A stretch of 64,000 nt of DNA from the NCBI GenBank assembly GCA_028564705.1, contig JAPXFQ010002706.1, forward strand, positions 1,302,001 through 1,366,000, given 5' to 3'. The translations under genes were made by a program, and so were the position numbers. Below are positions 33,677 through 42,670 of this stretch, piece by piece. The notes beneath the pieces are model-generated. The model was given only the letters and a program-made list of their open reading frames with translations, searched no databases and was not told the origin of the DNA. Numbering within the stretch: position 1 is the stretch's first letter; every line of letters starts with the position of its first letter. Source of the DNA: Apricaphanius iberus (taxonomy: Eukaryota; Chordata; Actinopteri; Cyprinodontiformes; Aphaniidae).

Positions 33677-34263
33677 GGCCACGTCCACACTAAGCCGGGT
33701 AATGCCTTAAACGTATAATTATTTAGTCTACACCCCCCTATCATCCACACTACCCCGGCGTCGTTTAAGGTATGTGGCCGGATAACTATTAGCCGGGTAA
33801 GAGAGCCGTGTAAATCTTAATTCAACGGCTAAGCGAGCTAGTGTGGACAGCTTCCCCGGATAATGAAAGGAAGTGGTGTCAATGAATGCTGCGTCAATAA
33901 CAATACGACACTACAGACAAAGACAACAGCTAAGAGTAATAAATCGATCTCGTCATCTGTCCACACCAAAAACTCTCTCTTCTTCTGAGCAGCTATTGTT
34001 CTCTTCGGTTAACGGGACGAGCAGATATGTACTGTGCTGTAGAGCTTCTTGTATATATTATATAGGCGCTGGCGTCATGTAGATTATACGCGTGTTCCGT
34101 TCGTCTTTTCGCACATGCCCAGTATTTGCACAGGTCTGTATGGGATTGTGCAATCATGGGAACTTAAACGGACCTTAAACGGGGCGTAAATGCTCGTGTT
34201 GAGTGGATAACATTAGGCGTCTAACTCCCCGTATAACCTTATCGGCTTAGTGTGGACGTAGCC
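33677..34263. mobile_element. 587-bp MITE with 20-bp terminal repeats and TTA target
   Basis: The left end GGCCACGTCCACACTAAGCC and the reverse complement of the right end differ at one of 20 positions. TTA is repeated at 33674-33676 and 34264-34266. A 3-bp TTA duplication fits PIF/Harbinger-type mobilisation. The interior (about 33836-34018) is found again, inverted, at about 52060-52232. On that strand one frame gives VWTDDEIDVLL, like the start of a Myb/SANT-type domain, so the MITE may derive from a Harbinger relative. Confidence 0.8.
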
Positions 34264-34269
34264 TTAGGG

Positions 34270-34858
34270 TGTTTCTCAATGTCAAGTCACCTTGCTTACA
34301 AAGAACATGGATTCCCCTTCACAAACAGGCACAAAAACAAAGACCCTGACAAACAAGAATGTCCTTTTTTTTAAAGGTTACAATCAGGCCATACCACTTA
34401 AAATTAGGTGAGGACAACAGTCACATTTAACTCATTTTTACCCATAAATCCCAGAAAAATACTTAAACTTTCTATTTACATATTCACAATCAACCTAAAC
34501 AATTTAAAGTAACAAAATATAAACCAACTGAAGTTAAAGAAATTAAATACAACATCCTTTCCACCCCTCTCTAAAGTCAACCATAGATTTTCCTTTTGTG
34601 CAGCTAATTGAACACACCAGCTGCTCATCAGGGCTGCTCATCAGGGCTGCCCATGGGCGCGCTTCCATGGCAACACCTGAACAGGTGACCTCAGAGAGAG
34701 AGAAAAACAGTGATGAGAACAAAAACAAACATATTAAACTTAAACTACTTAACTGTTCTACTAAGGTTAAGTCCCCTAACTAAGAAAACACAAAAAATAG
34801 AGAATTTAATATACACAAAAAAAACATGATCTGTTAGTGAGGGGAAGAATCCCTCACA
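34270..34858 (-). repeat. Probable 3' LTR of the Gmr1-like element
   Basis: On minus, a purine-rich tract (GAAGGGGAGGGAAG, 34872-34859) is directly followed by TGTGAGGGATTC, as expected for polypurine tract plus LTR start. The LTR start also forms a small hairpin (GTGAGGG with CCCTCAC). The far end was not determined, and the matching 5' LTR is not present because the element is truncated near 47992. Confidence 0.5.
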
Positions 34859-36347
34859 CTTCCCTCCCCTTCAGATGACTCGCTGTGATCACAGCGAGAC
34901 AAGAAGTCAGCCACCCTATTCTGTTTCCCTAGAATGTGGTATATCTTAAACCGGTAAGCTTGAAGGGACAAGTACCATCTTGTAATACGACTGTTTGTGT
35001 CCTTCATTGCCTCTAACCATTTAAGCGCCCGATGGTCCATCTCCAGCATAAACTCTCGTCCGAGTAGATAATACCTGAAGGAGTCAATGGTCCATTTGAT
35101 TGCCAGGCACTCCAACTCCACCGCAGAGTATCTGGTCTCATGTGGAAACAGTTTCATGTTGATGTAAGCCACTGGCTTCCTTTCCTCTCCTTCCCCCTGC
35201 AAAAGAACTCCACCAATACCTCTATTTGAGAAGTCAGTCTGCACAGTAAAAGACATGCTGAAATTGGGACTCTGAAGAACAGGTTTGTGACAAAGCGCCT
35301 CTTTTAGATCCTGAAATGGTGAGATCAGTGAGAGGAGCTGCTCTGGCAGAAAAATTCCTGATAAGCCGCCGATACCAACCAACCAGGCCCAGAAAAGACC
35401 TGACTTGTCTCTTGGTAGTTGGCCTCTCTGCCGCTCTTATTGCCTCCACTTTGTCCTTTACGGGCCTAATTACACCCTGCCCGAGGATATGGCCCAAATA
35501 CTGGAGCTCCCTCCTTGCCAAAAAACATTTATTTGGATGGATGGTCAGGCCGGCCTGCTTCATTCTCTGCAAAACTTCCTTCAGATGCATCAGGTGTTCT
35601 TGCCATGTATTGCTGAAAATGACAACATCATCAAGGTAAGCAGCAGATAATGATTCCATACCTGACAGCACCTTGTTAATCAGCCTCTGGAATGTGGCTG
35701 GAGCACCATGTAATCCAAAAGGCATCTTTGTGAACTACCATAGTCCTTGAGGGGTTAGCAGAATCAGTTAAAGGCACCTGCAAGTATCCTTTACAGAGAT
35801 CAAGAGTACTCATATACTTAGATTGGCCAACACATTCTGTAAGATCATCAAATCTTGGTAAAGGGTAAGCATCAAAATCTGATTGTGAATTTACCCTTAT
35901 AAAGTCAATGCAAAAACGTATGCTCCCATCCTTCTTAAATACCAGAACCACCGGGTTGCACCATTCACTATTGGATGGCTCTATCACCCCAAGTTTCAAC
36001 ATGGTATCAATTTTCTCTTTGAGCACAGGAAACATCTTCTCTGGGATACGGTACATCCGCTGTCTGATGGGAGTGCTGCTCTTTAGGTGGATATCATGTT
36101 GTACCAGATCGGTAGTTCCTGGTTGCTCTCGGAAAAGATCAGGAGGGACAATGCTGTATGAGAGAGAGATGGGACAAGTCAAGTGAGGCAGGGGAGCTTT
36201 TAACAGGTGGTAGCTCACTCTCCACATCATCCTCCTCCATCACAGCCCGAACAAAATACTGCTCACTAAGTGGAGGTTCACGGGATTTCCACTCTTTGAG
36301 CAGATTGATGTGAAAAGTCTGCTTTGAATTTCTTCTCTCAGGCATCT
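34834..36347 (-). pseudogene. Gmr1-like gypsy reverse transcriptase and RNase H
   Basis: From 36347 leftward on minus the frame begins with the end of the integrase C-terminal module (EMPERRNSKQTFHINLLKEW) and passes a spacer. It enters reverse transcriptase with IRQRMYRIPEKMFPVLKEKI, VLVFKKDGSIRFCIDFIRV and STLDLCKGYLQVPL. After a frame change near 35720 it continues MPFGLHGAPATFQRLINKVL and SAAYLDDVVIFS (intact YLDD). RNase H follows after another change (TDFSNRGIGGVLLQG; VELECLAIKWTID; MDHRALKWLEAM), ending near 34834. Integrase sequence upstream of RT marks the unusual Gmr1-type order. Confidence 0.85.
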
Positions 36348-36353
36348 CAATCT
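36348..36353. other. Left target-site duplication CAATCT
   Basis: The hexamer CAATCT directly precedes the transposon end TACGGAAGCG. An identical hexamer follows the other end at 46891-46896. When one copy and the transposon are removed, the gypsy reading frame across the site is open and in phase. Confidence 0.9.
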
Positions 36354-36404
36354 TACGGAAGCGTTGAGCTGTCACAGCCATGAAATAAATATTGAAGCTG
36401 AATC

Positions 36405-36529
36405 TCGTTATAACGACAAAACCTAAGTCGTTATAACGAGAAACGTTCTCGTTATAACGAGATATACATATTTTTCTAACAACAATATCTTCTCGTTTAA
36501 ACGAGAAAGGTTATCTCATTATAACGTGA
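36405..36529. promoter_or_regulatory. Subterminal palindrome array, left tip
   Basis: Three copies of the perfect 12-bp palindrome TCGTTATAACGA at 36405-36416, 36428-36439 and 36449-36460, a related perfect palindrome TCGTTTAAACGA at 36493-36504, and a degenerate copy (TCATTATAACGTGA) at 36516-36529. Spacings between the first three are 11 and 9 bp. Mirror-image copies occur at the right tip. Repeated palindromes just inside transposon ends usually bind the transposase; here that is inference. Confidence 0.75.
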
Positions 36530-36880
36530 TAGGTTAGTACAGTAAAAATGTCACCTTCCCGTGGGAGGTTTATTCTCGTCTTGAATGAATGGAGGAAGAA
36601 TATGGAGACGAAATCGGAGCCGCTTCATGCCTTTTTAAGATCTCGAAATCTGTCTGAGGAACGTATTTCAACTCTGGGGACTGATAAAGTAAGTCATACT
36701 TATTGAGCACTTAGCCTACATGAATTTAGCATCGATTCAACACAGTTCTGTGTTACTGAATGGCCCGGCAGTGAACTGTGGTACCAACTATAGCTTTGAA
36801 CGAGACATAGCTTTGAATGAAATACACTTTGATTTCATATACGCTTTACTTTCATCCTACTCAATGACGGGGAAAGCTTC

Positions 36881-37931
36881 TAGGGGTGTGAGGAAAAACA
36901 GATTCACGTCTGAATCTCGATTCCTATTTAACAAGATTCAGAATAGATCCGAAATGTTTGAGAATCGACTCTCAAAAAATATGTTTTCTGAACCTTTTTA
37001 CATTTTCGTTTCGCGTAGTGTTTGTCATGCAACGGGCACCGTCGCACTGACAGGTCTGATGCGCCGTTGGCTAGCTAGCGCTAGCCTGAAAGACGAAAGA
37101 GAAATCCAGCCGCCCCGTCTTTGCTGAAGGTAAATGTTTGGGCCGTCTAAAAGGTCTTCTCCATGCTAATGACACATTTGGCTAAAGTTTTTATTTATTT
37201 TTATTTTATAAATCTGCAAGAATATAAGAACGATCTTTCTTTCTAAGCTACACATAAACATCCAGCAGCGCTGCACACCTGTGGCGCTTTCAAGGAAGTC
37301 CGAAATAATGCTGAGTTTCTAAAACGTATAGGACTTTAAAATTTCTAACAAAAACAATGAAAAATAATAATATGAGCCATAAATTGTCTGTTTAAATGAT
37401 CTTTGATAAGCAACATTTGGTGCATACTTAATATTTTCAATGTATATTCTACTACGTACCAAAGAACAGACAAAGAACAAAATACATATTATTTAAATTT
37501 TTTTTTCTTGCAGACAATGGCGGGAATGCGCGTGGGGGAGGCGGAGGGGGGGGGGGGGGGGGGGGGGTGGGCAGGGGGGGGGGGGGGGGGTGTTTATTCA
37601 AGAGGGGCGGGTGGATGAAGGAATTGTCTTTAAAAGGTCTTGGATGTTCCAGTTTGCAATTTCATGTCTTGTTACTTTTGAACCATTCCTCCTTTCTCAC
37701 AACATAAGATTGTAAAATCCTTTTGTGTTGATGCCCTATTACATACATGGCTCCACTTCATCACAACATTGCAGATCAAGCTGTGTGTATTACAAACACA
37801 AATGATGAATGAAAGAGTATTGATTAAGAAAAAAAAATAGATTTGAATCGAGAATCGTTTCTGAATCGAATCGTCACCCCAAGAATCGTAATCGAATTGA
37901 ATCGTGAGATGTTGTAAGATTCCCATCCCTA
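36881..37931. mobile_element. Nested hAT-like repeat in left arm
   Basis: Starts TAGGGGTGTGAGGAAAAA and ends GATTCCCATCCCTA, with many GATTC/GAATC words near both ends, a pattern I recognise from fish hAT-type MITEs. The flanks hold AAGCT on both sides, possibly a decayed 8-bp target copy. The same element sits at the matching place in the right arm (45351-46358). Confidence 0.6.
37544..37610. repeat. G-rich tract in left arm only
   Basis: Two runs of 17 or more G, separated by TGGGCA, follow GGGGGAGGCGGA. The matching part of the right arm (near 45660) lacks them. The tract could form G-quadruplex structures, and its exact length may be affected by sequencing error. Confidence 0.8.
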
Positions 37932-38543
37932 TAAGCTACATAAACTCATGTTAACCCCTGATGGATGATTTATTTAAAAAGTGCCACTTTTTTCACATTC
38001 AATATTTTGCTTCTATAGACATTTACAGTGTCGTATTTCTTTATTTTTTTTATATTATTGGACTTTTATTTTATTAATCTATCTTTAGCTAGTCTATGAA
38101 CATATTAATAAAATATGTTCTCATAGTTATATAATGTAAAATTTAATAAAAATATAGCGGTATAATTTTCTTGTCCTGTTATCACTAAGGCAAACTTCAT
38201 AATTACAATGTATTAGATTTTATACTATATTTATATTCTTTCATTGAGTGGCAGTGTATTGTATAACTCACTAATGTCCAGTGAAGTGGTTAATTTGCTA
38301 ATGTACCATCCTGACCCATGCAAATACTGGAAAACAGCATTAAGATAGGTCCACCTGCACGTTGCAAGTGAAGTAGCTGGCAGGAACACGCACACACACT
38401 GCCATAAGCTTTCTTGTTTTTTTGCTTTTTAAGAATATGGAAAGTAAACAATCATGCAAGTTACAGTAAACCACTGTTTAGTTTTAAACAGTTACTTTTC
38501 ATGTTTTCTATTTGAAATAATTATAAATATATTGTTTTTCTAG

Positions 38544-38640
38544 ATCGATATATCAGCAATTGCAAGCATGGATGACAACAGCTTGGCCACATACATTCCC
38601 ACCTATGGTGACAGGATTGCCACACGAAGATTTTGCTCTG
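38544..38640 (+). pseudogene. SAM-like exon copy in left arm
   Basis: After a TTTTTCTAG acceptor, the plus frame reads IDISAIASMDDNSLATYIPT and YGDRIATRRFCSE before a TAA. This short helical (SAM-like) module is the mirrored copy of the exon at 44738-44640 that starts the HECT-like gene. In this arm the Arg codon CGA is intact, unlike the right arm, but the frame ends early. Confidence 0.6.
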
Positions 38641-38657
38641 AGTAAAATCTGAAAAGG

Positions 38658-38702
38658 GTGCATCTCTCCCACCCTCCCAGTGAAAAGGTGGGAGAGATGC
38701 AC
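38658..38702. repeat. Perfect 16-bp hairpin at inner end of left arm
   Basis: GTGCATCTCTCCCACC (38658-38673) and GGTGGGAGAGATGCAC (38687-38702) are perfect inverted repeats with a 13-bp loop. The right arm has only one half. It marks the place where the two arms stop matching and may be a scar of the event that created or extended the arm. Confidence 0.8.
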
Positions 38703-38714
38703 AGCAGCAGACAT

Positions 38715-39672
38715 GCAAACTTCATACATTTAGTTTGTTTTATTTAGTGATCCATTATATGTGTTAATTAATTATATTCCATTTAACCAGAGGATTACAT
38801 ATTAAATAGTTTTGAGCAATTTTAACGGTTCTTTGGCTTAAAAACATCCTTAGTACACAGTCAAAAACAACTTCAAGTCTTTAAAACCACTGAGAAAAAG
38901 ACAAATAATCTTAGTATTCTACATTTTTATTACAGTTTACTGTTTCACTGTAGGTAGGTTATCATTGTCTGGATTTTCAAGTGACCTAGCCCCAGAAAAA
39001 CAACTATAAACAACTATTCTTCTAAGAATATGATTATAGAAAAAAGTACCTTTACCTAACATATAAAAACATTACACAAGGTGAACTACTGAGTTTTAAG
39101 GTAGCTTTATCAAAAATCTGTTAAAGATACTGAGAAAACAATGTACTGTTCCACATTTTATATTTTGTATGAATAGTACCGCCCAAAAGTTTGGATACCA
39201 TTTCCCATTTATTCTAACGTAAAAATGTGTCAAAATGTTTTACTGGTACTGTATCTGAGTTAATACCCAAACTTTCAAAGATCACTTTTTTTTCCAGCAA
39301 CTTAGAATTTTTAGACTTCACCCTATTACAATCTTTTTTCTTGTTCTTCTTCTTTTTTAAAGAAAAGGAAACCGGTGCTCATTGTGTGTAAAAGTTAATT
39401 AATTCAATTCAATTTAGTTTATTTATATAGCGCCAATTCACAACAGATGTCATCTCAAGGCACCTTCTAAAATATCAATTAAATACTGTTAATTTAACTT
39501 TTATTTAAAAAGAAAAAAAAACTAATAACAAGAACTGTGTTGTGTTTATAGATTGACATCTCTGAGGGTGAACGCATGGGTGATGGCTGTCCAGCCTTGA
39601 CTGCTCTACCGTGACAAGATTCCTACCGGAAGATTTTGAGTGGAATAAGAAAACCACTGACTGACTTCAATC
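38715..39672. other. 5' region of the transposase gene
   Basis: AT-rich sequence containing a common fish dispersed repeat (ATTTATATAGCGCCAATTCA, near 39420-39480). Just before the transposase, after a TTTATAG acceptor-like site (39551), the plus frame reads IDISEGERMGDG and, after a frame change, TRFLPEDFEWNKKTTD. This looks like a third, diverged copy of the SAM-like exon and may once have been the first exon of the transposase gene. Confidence 0.4.
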
Positions 39673-40947
39673 ATGGATGCAGATAGAGGACATTTGCATT
39701 CTTTAATTAAGACATACTTTTCAATGGGATTAAAGCACAAAGAAATACTGCTCTCACTCAGTGCTGTTGATGGCATAGTGATTAGCCTTCGGACACTTCA
39801 AAGGATTATGTCAACACTAAGGCTTCACAGAAGAAAAAACCAAAGTGACGTTCTTGACGTTGCATTATTTCTCATGGAACAGCTGCAAACACATGGTAAA
39901 CTTCATGGATACAAACTGCAACATCTTAGATGCATACAAGAGGGATTTGTTGTCACCCAGAACACAGTAAGACTTCTACTGAAAATTCTAGATCCCAGAG
40001 GTGTTGAGTTGAGACAGCGTAATCGACTCAGACGTCGGCTATATCACAATCCTGGGCCAAACTTTGTTTGGCATGTGGACTCTTATGATAAACTGAAGCC
40101 ATATGGAATTTGTGTGAATGGGGCTGTGGATGGGTTCTCAAGGATGGTTGTCTGGCTTCATGCATACTCCACAAACAGTAATCCTAAAGTTATTGCTGGT
40201 TATTTCATTTCAGAAGTGGAGAAAATAGGGGGTACTGCTACCAGAATTCGTACAGACATGGGGACAGAGAATGGTACAATGGAAGACATGCAAAGATTTT
40301 TACGCCTTGGTCACAATGACGGGTTTGCTAGAAATTGTTTCATTTTAGGATCCAGCATCCACAACCAGCGTATAGAGAGCTGGTGGGCTTTCTTAAGGAA
40401 ACACCATGCACAGTACTGGATGAACCTTTTTCAAAAACTGAAGGATTCAGATCACTTTACGGGAGACTTCTTGGATAAGCAGTTGGTTCTTTTTACCTGT
40501 TTGAAGATCATTGAGGTGTGTGTTTTTATTTAAGAGAGAGAAAATAATATATGATATTGATATGCTTTTAAACACATAATATGTAGTTAAGAAATGTTGC
40601 TTGCCTTTCAGGAAGAACTCCAAAATATCGCTCACTTGTGGAACACCCACATCATTCGTCAGAGCAGAAATGTGATTGCTCCAAGTGGCCAACCCTACAT
40701 GATGTACACCCTTCCGGAGCTTTTTGGTGGACAAAATCATCTTAAACAAGTTTCTGAACAAGCAGTGGAAACATGCAAAGCACATTGTCTTCAGAGAGGA
40801 CCATACACATGTGATGAAACAGTGTTCTCACTATCCTGCCTTTTGATGTCTGACAACTTTCTCCATGCACCATCCACACCAGATGAAGCAATTGAACTGT
40901 ACTTATTTTTAAGAGCTTGCATACGTACAAACCTGTCAGAAATGTGA
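39673..40947 (+). CDS. DDE integrase-core transposase, two exons
   Basis: Exon 1 (39673-40515) starts MDADRGHLHSLIKTYF with a helix-turn-helix-like region (residues 5-55). The integrase core (130-245) holds D136 in FVWHVDSYDKLKPYG, D195 in RIRTDMGTENG and E235 in HNQRIESWWAFLRK. Exon 1 ends ...LKIIE at a GTGTGT donor. A 96-bp intron (40516-40611) ends TTGCCTTTCAG. Exon 2 (40612-40947) continues EELQNIAHLWNTHIIRQSRN, VIAPSGQP and DEAIELYLFLRACIR. The joined frame has 392 codons with no stop. The protein would cut and join the element ends in the nucleus. It is the only long, undamaged gene in the window. Splice sites are inferred from frame continuity. Confidence 0.85.
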
Positions 40948-41173
40948 CACTGGCTTACAAAAAAAACGTTGCCTCTTCGTATATTATCCTCATGGGAAAT
41001 ACTTTGAAAATGTTGCTGTTTGGCATTATGTTGTGTATGACTATAAGTATATGCTGTGGCATGTACAGTATTTGAACATTAACAAGATGTAAACCTAGGT
41101 ATAATCCATTTTCCCTGAACTTTGTATCATATTTAGAAATGTAAATTCCAAAACTACACTAATTTAATCCTAC
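40948..41173. other. 3' flank of the transposase gene
   Basis: AT-rich sequence up to the CTAC target copy of the solo LTR. No polyadenylation signal was assigned with confidence. Confidence 0.4.
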
Positions 41174-41659
41174 TGTGATGGAGAAATTTATTATTATGAT
41201 TCATTTGTTAGTATTATTAACACTGAGAGCAGATGGGCCAGAAAACAGGTGTTGAGTTCACATTGGAATCAAGGCCAGAGAAAACCTCACTGCTTGAGAA
41301 AATTGATTCTTCTTATATACTTAGTTTTGAGAGTTTCTCTTAATTGTGTTACGATTTAACCCAAGCTATTGCCATTGTTTTGTATCTATAAAGATCCACT
41401 TATTCCCAGCTAAAGAGTCAGGTGCCTTCATCCTGAGAAATCCCCACCCTGACAGAATAGTTTTGTCTTCAGAAGTCATAGAGGCAAGGTTGCTGAACTT
41501 TATAAATACTTATTTTCATTTGAGCAGGGTAGGGGCGGCATCCAGCATTCACTGTGATCTGTACTGTTCTTCTGTATGATTGATTCAAATTTTATTAAAA
41601 ACTCAAAATGCTTAAAGGAATCTCTCTCATTTTTATTAAGAGTCTTAAATCTGATTACA
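41174..41659 (+). mobile_element. Solo LTR inside the giant transposon
   Basis: Starts TGTGATGG, ends ATTACA, and is bracketed by CTAC at 41170-41173 and 41660-41663. It has a TATAAATA box near 41500, ATTAAA-type signals near 41594, and the same 3' block as the 13250-13726 copy. The LTR inserted after the transposon formed, since it lies in the unique centre. Confidence 0.65.
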
Positions 41660-41663
41660 CTAC

Positions 41664-42670
41664 AATGGGCTAAAAATATTTGAATTTCACTTTTGCATTA
41701 TAAAATCTATCATACAGTACGCAAATTCTGTAAATGATATCAAATTCATAAACCTCACCACTGTTCAGTAAATGGATAAAATATACTTTTCATCATGTCT
41801 AACAAACTTCCCTTAAAGTTTTCTGTAACTGAGCACTAAGGTGAGTTATAAATTATGATTACATCTTATTTGGATGTGGTAAAATTAGTTAAAATAAAGC
41901 TCTAACTGATTATGTTCAACATGTGCTTTTATTAATGAACAATTTGGTCACACTGCTTCACAAAATAAAGTATTTTTGGTCATCAGACCAACAACTTTGT
42001 CTTTTTCCCACAGAATTTTTTAACATATTCAGTGTTATTACAACATGCACTCGACAGCAAACCTAAAAAGTACATTTAAAAAGTGCTCTGAAAGACCCTT
42101 TTGGAACAATATGCACATATTTTTAGAAGATGAAAGCACAAATCTCACAAGAGAACATGAGACAATCTTGTCAAATATTGTACATTAAAAACAATTTAAA
42201 AAAAAGTATTTTTGTGAACCAGGACATTTGCTTAATGCATATTAAATCAGAAACGAACATAAAAGAAAAAATAATGCCCTGAAAAAAATTAATGAGATAT
42301 AGACACATACTTTAAACTAAAACTGTCTCACTTTGAAAAGCTTTATATCTACAGAATCAATGCTACCATATATGCTTGTCTTTCACAATGTTGTTGGGGT
42401 ATTATTTTAACCAGTCTTCTTTCTCTATTACTGATTTGTTTTCAATAACAGCAATAAGAAAATCGATTTAATATTAATTTTAAAGTGTCACACTGCCTGT
42501 GTACATCTTTCTGATATCGTGTAGTCCTTATTCTTACAAGTCAAATGGAAAATTTTCTTCTGGAATATGTTACATTGTAATAATACATGTTCACTAAAAC
42601 ATTTTAGACTTATCATTGCACATTCATTCCATTTCTGAAAAAGGTTTCAACAGTGACTTCATCTGCACTT
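41664..42670. other. AT-rich stretch between the two convergent genes
   Basis: The convergent transposase and HECT-like genes both end toward this segment. It has many AATAAA-like words but no coding motif. It probably holds the 3' untranslated regions of both genes. Confidence 0.4.

Larger units (their letters stand above)
36354..38714. repeat. Left inverted arm of the giant transposon
   Basis: Pairs with 44600-46890 over its whole length with scattered differences. It contains the palindrome array (36405-36529), a nested repeat (36881-37931) with a G-rich tract, a stretch with AT-rich spacing, and a copy of a short SAM-like exon (38544-38640). It is 70 bp longer than the right arm. The difference includes the G-rich insertion and a small inverted duplication at the inner end. 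Confidence 0.88.

Noticed and set aside
37403..37618. Open frame ending in a Gly-rich tail
   Set aside because: The Gly run is the G-rich tract in the left arm; the mirrored arm has no such frame.
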